This document shows positions 1 through 12,200 of a stretch of 64,000 nt of DNA, piece by piece. Source of the stretch: Streptomyces sp. NBC_01296 (GTDB lineage Bacteria; Actinomycetota; Actinomycetes; Streptomycetales; Streptomycetaceae); assembly GCF_035984415.1 (NCBI RefSeq), contig NZ_CP130720.1:2542001-2606000 (forward strand). Reading direction: 5' to 3'. The position numbers were made by a program, and so were the translations under genes. Positions within the stretch are counted from its first letter, which is position 1; every line of letters begins with the position of its first letter. The notes beneath the pieces are model-generated. The model did not search any database and was not told the origin of the DNA. It was given only the letters and a program-made list of their open reading frames with translations.

Positions 1-3000
1 CAGCACCGCGAGAACCCGGTGGCCGCGCTCCCGCGCCACCGACAGCCGCTCGAGCAGCACCACGCCGACGCCCTCGGACAGCCCCATGCCGTCCGCGCCG
101 TCCGCGAACGCCTTGCACCGGCCGTCAGCGGCCAGGCCGCGCTGCCGGGAGAAGGCCATGAACGCACCGGGCGTCGACATGACCATCGCGCCGCCGGCCA
201 GCGCCATCGAGCACTCGCCCTGGCGCAGTGCCTGCGCGGCCAGGTGCATCGCCACCAGCGACGACGAGCACGCGGTGTCCACCGAAACCGCAGGGCCCTC
301 GAAGCCGAACACGTAGGACACCCGGCCCGACGCCACACTCGGCGCCAGTCCCGTGCCCGCGAAGCCTTCCACCTCCGGCGCGACCGTGCCGGTCCCGTAG
401 CCCTGGCTGGAGACGCCGGAGAACACGCCGACGTCGGTGCCCTTCAGCGAGACCGGGTCGATGCCGGCCCCTTCCAGTGCCTCCCAGGAGGTCTCCAGCA
501 GCAGCCGCTGCTGCGGGTCCATCGCCAGCGCTTCACGCGGCGAGATCCCGAAGAAGCCCGCGTCGAACTGGCCCGCACCCTGCAGGAAGCCGCCCTGGTC
601 GGTGTACGACGTACCCGCGTGGTCGGGATCCAGGTCGAACAGGCCCTCCAGGTCCCAGCCGCGGTCGTCGGGGAAGGAGGACACCGCGTCCCGGCCCTCA
701 CACACCATGCGCCACAGGTCCTCGGGACCCGCCACACCGCCCGGCAGGCGGCACGCCATGCCCACGATCGCGAGCGGCTCACCCGTATCGGCCGACACGA
801 CCGTCGGTTCCACCGGCGCCGGCGCCACGTCGCCGAACTCCTCGCGCAGGTAGCGGGCGAGGGCCAGCGGGGTCGGGTAGTCGAAGACCAGCGTGGCCGG
901 AAGCTTCAGACCGGTCGCCTCACGCACCCGGTTCCGCAGCTCGACCGAGGTCAGCGAATCGAACCCGGCGTCCTTGAACGCCGTCTCCGCGCGGACGCCG
1001 CCCGGCCCGGTGTGCCCGAGCACGACTGCGGCCTGGGTACGCACCAGCTCGAGGAGCAGGGCTTCCTGCTCGGCCGCGGTGAGTCCGGCCAGCCGGTCGG
1101 AGAGCTGGCGCCCCTCGTCGGCGGCGCCTCCCGCGCTCGCCTGCTGCCGGCCGGAGCGGACAAGGCCGCGCAGCAGGTTCGGCACCCCACGGCCGGCCGC
1201 GGCGTCGGCGCGCACCGCGCGCAGGTCCAGCTTGACCGGCACCAGCAGTGCCTGCTCGGACACCAGACCGGCATCGAAGAGCTCCATGCCCTCTGCCGCC
1301 GATATCGCGAGCACACCGCTACGGCTGGCACGCGCCTGGTCGACGGTGCTGAGGTGCGTGGCCATGCCGAGGGTCTGGTCCCACAGGCCCCAGGCCAGCG
1401 ACAGGCCCGGCAGGCCCGCCGCCCGGCGGTTGTTCATCAGCCCGTCCAGGAAGGCGTTCGCCGCCGAGTAGTTGCCCTGGCCGGCGCCGCCGGACAGGCC
1501 CGCAACGGACGAGAAGACGACGAAGGCGTCGAGGTCCAGGCCCCGGGTCAGTGCGTCGAGGTGACGGACCGCGTCCACCTTCGGTGCGAACACCCCGGCC
1601 AGCCGCTCCGGGGTCAGCGCCCCGATCAACCCGTCGTCGAAGACGCCCGCGGTGTGCACCACACCGGTGAGGGGGTGCTCGGCCGGAACCGATGCCAGCA
1701 GGGCCTCGACCTGGCCGCGGTCGGACACGTCACAGGCGACCGCCGAAACCGCCGCGCCCTGCCCGGTCAGCTCGGCGACCAGTTCCTGCACGCCGTCGGC
1801 GTCCGGGCCGCGACGGCTGGCCAGCACCAGGTGCCGCACCCCGTGCCGGGAGACCAGATGCCGGGCCACCAGACCACCGAGGGAGCCTGCGCCGGAGACC
1901 AGGACGGTTCCCTCCGGTCCGAAGACCGCCGGAACGTCCGGAACGTGAACGGTGGTGCGGGCGAGCCGGGGCACGGAGAAGGCGGTCCCGCGCACCGCGA
2001 CCTGCGGCTCGCCGCAGGCCAGCACCGAGTCGAGAACCGTGTCCATGACCGAGTCGGTGCCGCCTTCGGCAGCGGGGTCGATGTCCACCAGGACGATCCG
2101 GTCGGGGCTTTCCGTCTGGGCAGCACGCACCAGACCCCACACCGCGGCGCCCGCGGGGTCGGTCACCGCGCCGTCGCCGGCGGGCACCGCGCCCCGGGTC
2201 GCCACCACCAGCTGCGACTCCTCGAGCCCGGCGCCGGCCAGCCACGCCTGCAGGACCCCCAGCACACGGGAGGTCAGAGCCAGGACCGCGTCCTCGCCGC
2301 CGTCCCCCTCGCCGACGGCTTCCAGGACCGCCACGAGCGATACGCCGGGGACCGCAGCCATGCCTTCGGCCAGCGACGTCACCTCGTCAGCGGTGGCCAC
2401 CGGCGCCCACGACAGCGAGGGCTCGGCCTGAACCTCGGGCAGCTCGCTCCACTCCACCTGGAACAGCGAGTTGGCGATCGCCGCGTCCGCCGCGCCGCCC
2501 AGCTGCTCGGCGGACACCGGCCGGGAGACCAGCGATTCCAGCGTCAGGACCAGGCCGCCGGTCTCGTCGGCAGCCTGGAACGTCAGCGCATCCGGACCGC
2601 TGGGCGCCACGCGTACCCGCAGGGCCGAGGCACCCGCGGCGTGCAGCGCCAGCCCGTTCCACGCGAACGCCAGCACCGGCTCCCCGGCTTCTTCCTCCTG
2701 TGCCGTACCCGCCGCTGCGCCGACCGTCCCGGCCTGCAGGGCCGCGTCGAGCAGCGCCGGGTGGATGCCGAACTTCCCGGCGTCCTTGGTCTGCTCCTCG
2801 GGCAGCGCAACCTCGGCGAAGACCTCCTCGCCGCGCCGCCACACCGTCCGCAGGCCCTGGAACGCCGGACCGTACGCGTAGCCGCGCTCGAGCAGGTCGG
2901 CGTAGAAGGTCCCGACCTCGACCGGCTGCGCACCCCGCGGCGGCCAGGCGGCGAAGTCGAACTCCGTCCCACGGGCCGCCGGCGACGCCGAGAGGAGTCC

Positions 3001-6000
3001 GGTGGCGTGCCGCGTCCACACGTCCGCGCCACCGTCGCCGGCAGCGTCCTCGCGCTGCGAGTACACCTCCACCGTGCGCGAGCCGGTCTCACCCGGTCCG
3101 CCGACGGCGACCTGGACGCGGACTCCGCCGTGCTCGGGCACCACCAGGGGCGCCTCGATCACCAGCTCTTCCAGCACGCCGCAGCCGGCCTCGTCACCGG
3201 CCCGAACGGCCAGCTCCACCAGCCCGGTGCCGGGCACGATCACCACACCGCTCACCGCGTGATCGGCCAGCCAGGCGTGCGACTTCAGCGAAAGCCGCGA
3301 GGTGAAGACGAGCCCGTCGGACTGCGGCAGGCGCACCACCGCGCCCAGCAGCGGGTGATCGGCCGTCGTCTGGCCCAACGAGGCCGCATCCGTGGCGCCC
3401 CCGACCGCCTCGAGCCAGTAGTGCCGGTGCTCGAAGGCGTACGTCGGCAGGTCCACGTGTGCGGACCCGGCCCCGGCGGGCAGGACTCCGCTCCAGTCCA
3501 CGGCCACACCGCGGACGAACAGCTCGGCCAGCGAGGCGAACAGCCGGCGCAGGCCACCGTCCTCGCGGCGCAGCGAGCCGGTCACCAGCACATGGGCCGT
3601 GGTGTCGCTGTTGTCGACGGCTTCGGTGATCGGCTGGACCAGCACCGGGTGGGCACTGACCTCGACGAACACGCCGTGGCCCTGCGTGAGCAGGTCGGCC
3701 ACGGCCGGGCCGAAGCCCACCTGTCCGCGCAGATTGCGGTACCAGTACGCGCCGTCCAGGACGTCCGCGTCCTCCACCCACGTGCCCGTGACGGTGGAGT
3801 AGAACGGCACCGTCGGAGCCAGAGCACTCACCTCGGCCAGCGCTTCGGCGAGCGCCTCGCGGATGTCCTCCACGTGCCGGGTGTGCGAGGCGTAGTCCAC
3901 CGCGACCCGACGCACCCGGACGCCCGCACCGGACAGCGCTTCCAGCGCCTCGTCCAACGCCTCGGCATCACCCGCGATCACCACGGAGGACGGCCCGTTG
4001 ACCGCGGCCACCTCGACCCGGTCCGCCCACGGCACCAGACGCGCAACGGCCTCGTCCACGCTCAGCGCCACCGAAGCCATACCGCCACGGCCCGCCAGGT
4101 CCTTGGCAATCGCCTGGCTGCGCAGCGCCACGACGCGCGCCGCATCCTCCAGCGAGAGCGCACCCGCCACGCAAGCGGCGGCTATCTCACCCTGCGAGTG
4201 ACCGAGCACCGCATCCGGCTCCACGCCCGCGGACGCCCAGACCGCCGCAAGGCCGATCATCACGGCGAAGCTGGCCGGCTGCAGGACGTCGACGCGCTCC
4301 ATGAGCTCGGGCTCGGTCTCGCCGCGCAGTACGTCGATCAGCGACCAGTCGATCCACGGCTCCAGCGCGGCAGCGCACTCCGCGATCCGCTCCGCGAAGA
4401 CGGGCGAGGAGTCGAGGAGTTCCCGGCCCATACCCGCCCACTGCGAGCCCTGACCCGGGAACACCCACACGACCTTGCCGGGCGCACCCGCACCGGCGCT
4501 GCCGGACACGACACCGGCCGCGTCCTCACCGCGCGCCAGGGCCTGCAGACCGGCCAGTGCCTCATCGGCCGACTCGGCCACGACCACCGCACGCTCGCCC
4601 AGCACCGCGCGGCCCGACACCAGCGCCCCGGCCACGTCCGCCGTGGACACCCCATCGGCGCCCTCGACGAATGCCGCGAGCCGCTCCGCCTGAGCCGAAA
4701 GCGCACCGGGGGTCCGCGCCGACACCACCAGCGGCACCGCGCCTGCGGGGAGCGCCTCGCCGGAGTCGTGCTCCGCCTCTTCCTGCGGTGCCTCTTCCAG
4801 GATCAGGTGCGCGTTCGTGCCACTGACACCGAACGCCGATACACCGGCGCGGCGCGGCCGGCCGCTGCGCGGCCACTCCCGCGCCTCGGTCAGCAGTTCC
4901 ACCGCACCGGCAGACCAGTCGACCTCGGTCGTGGGCGCATCCACGTGCAGCGTGGGAGGCATCACGCCGTGGCGCAGCGCCTCCACCATCTTGATGACAC
5001 CGGCCACACCGGCGGCCGCCTGCGCGTGACCGATGTTCGACTTCAACGAGCCGAGCCACAGCGGCTGTTCCGCGTCACGGCCCTGTCCGTACGTGGCGAG
5101 CAGTGCCTGCGCCTCGATCGGGTCACCCAGGGCCGTACCGGTCCCGTGGCCCTCCACCATGTCCACGTCCGCGGAGACCAGACCGGCACTGGCCAGCGCT
5201 CCGCGGATCACCCGCTGCTGCGAGGGACCGTTCGGCGCGGTCAGGCCGTTGGACGCGCCGTCCTGGTTGACCGCACTGCCGCGCAGTACCGCCAGCACCC
5301 GGTGCCCGCGCTCACGCGCCACCGACAGCCGCTCCAGTACGACCACGCCGACGCCCTCGGCCCAACCCGTGCCGTCCGCGGCATCGGCGAACGCCTTGCA
5401 GCGGCCGTCGGCGGCCAGGCCGCGCTGCCGGGAGAACTCCGCAAAGACGCCGGGCGACGCCAGTACCGTCGCGCCGCCGGCCAGTGCCATCGAGCACTCG
5501 CCCTGGCGCAGCGCCTGCGCGGCCAGGTGCATCGCGACCAGCGAGGACGAGCACGCGGTGTCCACCGAAACCGCCGGACCCTCGAAGCCGAGCACGTAGG
5601 ACACCCGGCCCGACGCCACGCTGGTCGAGCCGCCCGTGCCGGCGAAGCCCTCCAGCTCGGGCGTCACCACACTGGCTCCCGGCGCGACGTAGCCCTGGCC
5701 GAAGACCCCGGAGAACACGCCGACGTCGCTGCCCTTCAGCGAGACCGGGTCGATGCCCGCCCGCTCCAGCGCCTCCCACGAAGCCTCCAGCAGCAGCCGC
5801 TGCTGCGGGTCCATCGCCAGCGCCTCACGCGGCGAGATCCCGAAGAACCCCGCGTCGAACAGCCCCGCCTCGTGCAGGAAACCGCCCTGATCCGTGTACG
5901 AGGTACCCGCACGCTCGGGGTCCGGATCGAACAGGCCCTCCAGGTCCCAACCGCGGTCCTCGGGGAATCCGGAGACGGCGTCCCGGCCCTCGGACACCAT

Positions 6001-6174
6001 CTTCCACAGGTCCTCCGGCCCCGCCACGCCACCGGGCAGTCGGCACGCCATGCCCACGATGGCGATCGGCTCACGGGAAGCGTCGAGGAGTTGGCGGTTC
6101 TGCTTCTTCAGCGAGCCGACCTCTTCCAGCGACTTCCTCAGCGCCTGGACGACCTTTTCATATGACGCACTCAC
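1..6174 (-). CDS. Type I modular PKS C (module 6 and start of module 7; runs off the left edge)
   Basis: Third PKS gene of the assembly line; the 3' part lies outside the window, leaving 2,058 codons. It starts at GTG 6174, giving an N-terminal docking helix (about residues 1-35, rich in K/E/L/Q) before the KS motif [15 protein letters not shown]. Module 6 is complete: KS with Cys in DTACSSS (about 208) and EGHGTGT; AT with GHSQG (about 658) and YASH (about 762), predicting methylmalonyl-CoA; DH with intact HxxxGxxxxP (about 974); KR with a Gly-rich SGAGSLG nucleotide motif (about 1430), B-type FDD and the catalytic Tyr of NYSAANAF (about 1569); ACP with GFDSLTS (about 1741). A second KS (module 7, DTACSSS about 1968) is cut by the window edge. 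The gene begins 36 bp after PKS B, in the same operon. Inferred role: extension of the ansa chain by a propionate unit with keto reduction and possible dehydration. Confidence 0.93.
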   Translation of the reverse strand, partial: MSASYEKVVQALRKSLEEVGSLKKQNRQLLDASREPIAIVGMACRLPGGVAGPEDLWKMVSEGRDAVSGFPEDRGWDLEGLFDPDPERAGTSYTDQGGFLHEAGLFDAGFFGISPREALAMDPQQRLLLEASWEALERAGIDPVSLKGSDVGVFSGVFGQGYVAPGASVVTPELEGFAGTGGSTSVASGRVSYVLGFEGPAVSVDTACSSSLVAMHLAAQALRQGECSMALAGGATVLASPGVFAEFSRQRGLAADGRCKAFADAADGTGWAEGVGVVVLERLSVARERGHRVLAVLRGSAVNQDGASNGLTAPNGPSQQRVIRGALASAGLVSADVDMVEGHGTGTALGDPIEAQALLATYGQGRDAEQPLWLGSLKSNIGHAQAAAGVAGVIKMVEALRHGVMPPTLHVDAPTTEVDWSAGAVELLTEAREWPRSGRPRRAGVSAFGVSGTNAHLILEEAPQEEAEHDSGEALPAGAVPLVVSARTPGALSAQAERLAAFVEGADGVSTADVAGALVSGRAVLGERAVVVAESADEALAGLQALARGEDAAGVVSGSAGAGAPGKVVWVFPGQGSQWAGMGRELLDSSPVFAERIAECAAALEPWIDWSLIDVLRGETEPELMERVDVLQPASFAVMIGLAAVWASAGVEPDAVLGHSQGEIAAACVAGALSLEDAARVVALRSQAIAKDLAGRGGMASVALSVDEAVARLVPWADRVEVAAVNGPSSVVIAGDAEALDEALEALSGAGVRVRRVAVDYASHTRHVEDIREALAEALAEVSALAPTVPFYSTVTGTWVEDADVLDGAYWYRNLRGQVGFGPAVADLLTQGHGVFVEVSAHPVLVQPITEAVDNSDTTAHVLVTGSLRREDGGLRRLFASLAELFVRGVAVDWSGVLPAGAGSAHVDLPTYAFEHRHYWLEAVGGATDAASLGQTTADHPLLGAVVRLPQSDGLVFTSRLSLKSHAWLADHAVSGVVIVPGTGLVELAVRAGDEAGCGVLEELVIEAPLVVPEHGGVRVQVAVGGPGETGSRTVEVYSQREDAAGDGGADVWTRHATGLLSASPAARGTEFDFAAWPPRGAQPVEVGTFYADLLERGYAYGPAFQGLRTVWRRGEEVFAEVALPEEQTKDAGKFGIHPALLDAALQAGTVGAAAGTAQEEEAGEPVLAFAWNGLALHAAGASALRVRVAPSGPDALTFQAADETGGLVLTLESLVSRPVSAEQLGGAADAAIANSLFQVEWSELPEVQAEPSLSWAPVATADEVTSLAEGMAAVPGVSLVAVLEAVGEGDGGEDAVLALTSRVLGVLQAWLAGAGLEESQLVVATRGAVPAGDGAVTDPAGAAVWGLVRAAQTESPDRIVLVDIDPAAEGGTDSVMDTVLDSVLACGEPQVAVRGTAFSVPRLARTTVHVPDVPAVFGPEGTVLVSGAGSLGGLVARHLVSRHGVRHLVLASRRGPDADGVQELVAELTGQGAAVSAVACDVSDRGQVEALLASVPAEHPLTGVVHTAGVFDDGLIGALTPERLAGVFAPKVDAVRHLDALTRGLDLDAFVVFSSVAGLSGGAGQGNYSAANAFLDGLMNNRRAAGLPGLSLAWGLWDQTLGMATHLSTVDQARASRSGVLAISAAEGMELFDAGLVSEQALLVPVKLDLRAVRADAAAGRGVPNLLRGLVRSGRQQASAGGAADEGRQLSDRLAGLTAAEQEALLLELVRTQAAVVLGHTGPGGVRAETAFKDAGFDSLTSVELRNRVREATGLKLPATLVFDYPTPLALARYLREEFGDVAPAPVEPTVVSADTGEPLAIVGMACRLPGGVAGPEDLWRMVCEGRDAVSSFPDDRGWDLEGLFDLDPDHAGTSYTDQGGFLQGAGQFDAGFFGISPREALAMDPQQRLLLETSWEALEGAGIDPVSLKGTDVGVFSGVSSQGYGTGTVAPEVEGFAGTGLAPSVASGRVSYVFGFEGPAVSVDTACSSSLVAMHLAAQALRQGECSMALAGGAMVMSTPGAFMAFSRQRGLAADGRCKAFADGADGMGLSEGVGVVLLERLSVARERGHRVLAVL

Positions 6175-6210
6175 TTAATTGCCCCAATCATTCAGCGGTT
6201 CCGAAGGTTT

Positions 6211-9200
6211 TTATTCGCCGAGCGCCAGTTGCACGAGATCGTCGACGTCCAGCTCGGCGATCGCCCTCTCCTCGTCGGCGTTGTCGATCCCGCCGATCTC
6301 CGGTTCGCCATCGCCACGGGCGACCAGCTTGACCAGGGCTTCCATCAATCCTGCTTCCCGGAACCGGGCCAGCGGGAGAGATACGAGTGCGTTCCGCAGT
6401 CGCTCCTCATCCACTTCCATCTCAATTGCGTCGTCGGCCGGCAGCAATTCCTGGTGCAGGTGGCGGGCGAGGACCTGCGGGGCCGGATAGTCGAAGACCA
6501 GCGTGGCCGGAAGCTTCAGACCGGTCGCCTCACGCAGCCGGTTGCGCAATTCCACCGACGTGAGCGAGTCGAAGCCGGCGTCCTTGAACGCCATGTCCGT
6601 CCGCACGCTCTCCGGACCGGCGTGTCCGAGCACGGCGGCCACCTGGGTCCGCACCAGGTCGAGGAGGACCTTCGCCTGGTCGGCGGCGGTCAGTGCGGCC
6701 AGCCGGTCGTACAGCTTGCGGCCCTCGTCGGCGGTGTCCGCCGCCTGTGCCTGCTGACGGCCCGCCCGGACCAGGCTGCGGAGCATGTGCGGTACGCCGC
6801 CACCGGCGGCCGCGTCGGCGCGCACCCCGCGCAGGTCCAGCTTGGCCGGCACCAGCAGCGACTGTGCGGACCCCAGAGCGGCTTCGAACAGCTCCATGCC
6901 CTCTGCAAGCGGCATCGCCTGCAGACCACCACGCCGGTTCATCCGGTTCCTGGTGAGGTCGTCGGTGTTGGCCGCCATGCCGGAGGTCTGGTCCCACAGG
7001 CCCCAGGCCAGCGACAGACCCGGCACACCTGCCGCCCTGCGGTGGGCCATCAGCCCGTCCAGGTAGGCGTTCGCCGCGGCGTAACTGCCACTGCCCGCGC
7101 CCATGAAGACGGCCGAGACGGAGGAGTAGACGACGAACGCGTCGAGGTCCAGGCCGCGGGTCAGCTCATCCAGGTGCCGTACCGCGTCCACCTTGGGCGC
7201 GAACACCCTCGCCAGCCGCTCCGGGGTCAGCGTTTCGATCACCCCGGCATCCAGCACACCGGCGGTGTGCACGACACCGGTCAGGCGGTGCTCGGCCGGC
7301 ACCGATGCCAGCAGGGCCTCGACCTGGCCGCGGTCGGACACGTCACAGGCCACGACCGACACCGCAGCGCCCTGTTCGGTGAGTTCGGCGACCAGTTCCT
7401 GCACGCCTTCGGCCTCAGGACCCCGACGGCTGGCCAGCAGCAGCTGACGCACCCCGCGCCGGGAGACCAGATGCCGGGCCACGAGGCCACCCAACGACCC
7501 GGTGCCACCCGTGACCAGGACCGTTCCCTCCGGCCCGAACACCACGGGAGCATCCGGGGCCTCGTCGCCCGCCCGGACGAGCCGGGGGGCGGAGAGGACC
7601 GTCCCACGGACCGCGACCTGCGGCTCCCCGCCGGCCAGCACCGCACCGAGCACCAGCTCCGCGGCGCCTTCGGCAGCGGGGTCGGTGTCCAACAGGACGA
7701 TCCGGTCGGGGTTCTCGCCCTGGGCGGCACGCACCAGGCCCCACACCGCCGACCCGGCCGGGTCGGTCACCGCGCCGTCGCCGGCGGGAACCGCGCCCCG
7801 GGTCACGACCACCAGCCGCGACTCCTCCAGCCCGGACCCGGCCAGCCACGCCTGGACGACCTCCAGCACCCGGGAGGTCAGATCCAGCACCGCACCCTCG
7901 CCGGTACCACCGACGGCCTCGAGGACCGCCACCGCCGGGGCATCTGCGCTCCCGGCGAAAGCCGCCACATCGTCGGCATCGGCCACCGGCAGCCACGACG
8001 GCGACAGCCCGGCACCCTGGGCCTGGGACAGCTCGGTCCACTCCACCCGGAACAGCGAGTCGGTACGCGCCGTGCCCCCCGCGGTCTCCCACTGCGCGGC
8101 GGAGACCGGACGGGACACCAGCGAGTCCAGCGTCAGGACCAGGCCGCCGGTCTCGTCGGCAGCCTCGACCGCCAGGGCGTCCGGCCCGAAGGGCGCCAGC
8201 CGTACCCGCAGGGCCGAGGCGCCCGCGGCGTGCAGCAGCAGCCCGTTCCAGTCGAGCGGCTGCAGCTGTCCGTCCGCCTCCGCGGCGTCGGGCGTCCCTG
8301 CGTGCAGGGCCGCGTCCAGCAGCGCGGGGTGGATGCCGAACCTGCCGGCGTCCTTGCGCTGCCCCTCGGGCAGGGCGACCTCGGCGAAGACCTCGTCGCC
8401 GCGCCGCCAGACCGCCCGTACGCCCTGGAACGCCGGACCGTAGCCGTAGCCGCGCTCGCCCAAGCCGGAGTAGAAGTCCCCGACCTCGACCGGCTGCGCG
8501 CCGGCCGGCGGCCAGGCGGCAAAGTCGAACCCGGTGCCACTGCCGCCCGTCCGAGCCGATGCCGACAGCACACCGGTGGCGTGCCGCGTCCACACGCCCT
8601 CACCGGCAGCGTCCTCGCGCTGGGAGTAGATCTCCACGGTCCGCGATGCGTTCTCACCCGGTCCTCCGACGGCGACCTGGACGCGGACTCCGCCGTGCTC
8701 GGGCACCACCAGCGGTGCCTCGATGACGAGTTCGTCCAGGACCCCGCAGCCCGCCTCGTCGCCGGCCCGCACCGCGAGCTCCACCATGCCGGTGCCCGGA
8801 AGGAGCACCACGCCGGCGATCGTGTGATCGGCCAGCCAGGGCTGCGACTTCAGCGACAGCCGCGAAGTGAAGACAAGCCCGTCCGACTGCGGCAGCTGCA
8901 CCACCGCGCCCAGCAGCGGGTGATCGGCCGTCGTCTGGCCCAGCGACGCAGCGTCCGTGGCCGACCCGGCCGTCTGGAGCCAGTAGTGCTGGTGGTCGAA
9001 GGCGTACGTCGGCAGGTCCACGCGCCGGGACGGCGCCGTCTGCGGCAGCACACCGCTCCAATCGACGGCCACGCCGCGTACGAACAGCTCGGCCATCGAG
9101 GCCAGCAGCCGTCGCGGGCCACCGTCCTCGCGGCGCAGCGACCCGGTCACCACCGCATCGGTGTCCGTGCCGTCGACGATCTCGCTGACCGGCTGGACCA

Positions 9201-12200
9201 GCACCGGGTGGGCACTGACCTCCACGAACACCCCGTGCCCCTGGTCGAGCAGGTCGGCCACGGCCGGGCCGAAGCCCACCTGGCCGCGCAGGTTCCGGTA
9301 CCAGTAGTCGCCGTCCAGGACCCCGGCGTCCACCACCCAGCCGCCGGCGACGGTGGAGTAGAACGGCACCGTCGGGGCCTGGGCGTCGATCCCGGCCAGG
9401 GTTTCGGCGAGGGTGTCGCGGATGGCTTCCACGTGCCGGGTGTGCGAGGCGTAGTCCACCGCGACCCGACGCACCCGCACGCCCTCGCCCGTCAGCGCTT
9501 CCAGTGCCTCGTCCAGTGCCTCGGCGTCACCGGCGATCACCACCGACGACGGGCCGTTGACCGCGGCCACCTCGACCCGATCCGCCCACGGCTCAATCCG
9601 TACGAGCGCCTCGTCCGCGCTCAGCGCGACCGAAGCCATACCACCGCGCCCCGCAAGCTCCTTGGCAATCGCCTGGCTGCGCAGCGTCACCACACGGGCC
9701 GCGTCCTCCAGCGAGAGCGCACCCGCCACGCAAGCCGCGGCGATCTCGCCCTGCGAGTGGCCGAGCACCGCATCGGGCTTGACCCCGACCGACTCCCACA
9801 CCGCCGCCAGGCCCACCATCACGGCGAAGCTCGCCGGCTGCAGGACGTCCACCCGCTCGATGAGCTCAGGGTCGCCTTCGCCGCGCAGTACGTCGATCAG
9901 CGACCAGTCGATCCACGGCTCCAGCGCGGCAGCACACTCAGCGATCCGCTCCGCGAACACCGGGGAAGAGTCCAGGAGTTCACGGCCCATACCCGCCCAC
10001 TGCGAGCCCTGACCCGGGAACACCCACACGACCTTGCCCGAAGCAGTCGCACTCCCGGACACCACACCGGCCGCATCCTCACCGCGCGCCAGCGCCTGCA
10101 GCCCGGTCAGCGCCTCATCGGCCGAACCCGCGACCACCACCGCACGCTCACCGAAGACCGTACGGCCCGACACCAACGCCCCGGCCACATCCGCCGTCGA
10201 CACCCCATCGGCGCCCTCGACGAACGCCGCCAGCCGACCCGCCTGGCCCGCAAGCGAACCGGCGCTCCGCGCCGACACCACGAGCGGCACCACACCGGCG
10301 GGCGCCGGCGCTTGCGCGACGGTCTCGGCCGTCTCCGCGGGCGCCTCCTCCAGGATCAGGTGCGCATTCGTCCCGCTGATGCCGAACGAGGACACACCGA
10401 CCCGACGCGGATGACCGTTGCGCGGCCACTCCCGCGACTCCGTCAGCAGCTCGATGGCACCAGCAGACCAGTCCACCTGATGTGAAGGCTCGTGCACGTG
10501 CAGCGTGGGCGGCATGACGCCGTGGCGCAGCGCCTGCACCATCTTGATCACGCCGGCCACACCGGCAGCCGCCTGCGTATGACCGATGTTGGACTTCAAC
10601 GAGCCCAGCCACAGCGGCTGCTCCGGGTCCCGGTCCCGCCCGTACGTCGCCAGGAGCGCCTGCGCCTCGATCGGGTCACCCAGGGCCGTTCCCGTGCCGT
10701 GGCCCTCCACGACGTCCACGTCGGACGCGGTGAGTCCGGCGCTGGCCAGGGCCTTGCGGATCACCCGCTGCTGCGAGGGACCGTTCGGCGCGGTCAGACC
10801 GTTCGACGCACCGTCCTGGTTGACCGCACTGCCGCGCAGCACCGCCAGCACCCGGTGCCCGCGCTCACGCGCCACCGACAGCCGCTCGAGCACCACCAGG
10901 CCGACGCCCTCGGACAGCACCGTGCCGTCCGCGCCGTCCGCGTACGCCTTGCACCGGCCGTCGGCGGCCATGCCCCGCTGGCGCGACATGCCGAGGATTC
11001 CGATCGGCGATCCCATCACGGCGACACCGCCGGCGAGCGCCATGGAGCACTCGCCCTGGCGCAGTGCCTGCGCGGCCAGGTGCATCGCCACCAGGGACGA
11101 GGAGCAGGCCGTGTCCACCGTGACCGCGGGGCCCTCGAAACCGAAGGCGTACGACACGCGGCCCGAGGCCACACTGCCCGCCGTGGCGGTCGTGACGAAG
11201 CCTTCGAGCTCCGCGGGCATGTTCGTCAGGGACTCGACGTAGTCGTGGATGGAGACACCGGAGAAGACGCCGATGTTGCTGCCCTGTGCCGTGCTCGGGT
11301 CGATGCCCGCCCGCTCCAGCGCCTCCCAGGAGGCCTCCAGCAGCAGCCGCTGCTGCGGGTCCATCGCCAGCGCCTCGTTGGGCGAGATGCCGAAGAACGC
11401 GGCGTCGAACTGCGCGGCCTCGTGCAGGAATCCGCCCTGGCCGGCGGACGAGGTGCCCGTACGGTCGGAGTCCGGGTCGTGCAGACCGTCCAGGTCCCAG
11501 CCGCGGTCGTCGGGGAACGACGACATGCCCTCACGGCCCTCGGCCACCAGCTGCCACAGGCCGTCGGGGTCCGCGACACCGCCCGGCAGCCGGCACGCCA
11601 TCCCGACGATCGCGATCGGCTCGTCCGGATCCGCGACGACGGCCGCAGCCGAGGCAGGGGTGCCGGCCGCCGCGTCGCCGAGCTCCTCGCGCAGGTGGCG
11701 GGCGAGCGCGACCGGGGTGGGGTAGTCGAAGATCAGCGTGGCGGGCAGCTTCACGCCGGTCGCCGCGCTCAGCCGGTTCCGCAGCTCGACCGCGGTCAGC
11801 GAGTCGAACCCGATGTCGCTGAACCCGCGGGTGCCCTGCGCCAGTTCGGGGCCGCTGAAGCCGAGTACGTTGCCCGACTCGGCCTGGACGACGGTCAGCA
11901 GGATGCTCTCCTGCTCGGCGGGCGACAGCCCGGCGAGCCTGCGGACCAGTCCGCTGCTGTCCCCGGCAGCCGCCCGCGCCACGCGCCGGCTCGCGCGAAC
12001 CAGGCCGCGCAGGAGATGCGGGACTCCCCCGCCGGCTGCGGCCTGGCTTCGCATGGCCTTCAGGTCCAGCTTGATCGGCACCAGCAGCGCCTGGTCCGTG
12101 TGCAGGCCGACGTCAAGGATGTGCAGGCCCTCGGCCGGCGTCATCGCCAGCACGCCGCCACGGCTCATACGGGCCTGGTCGACGGCGCTGAGGTGAGCGG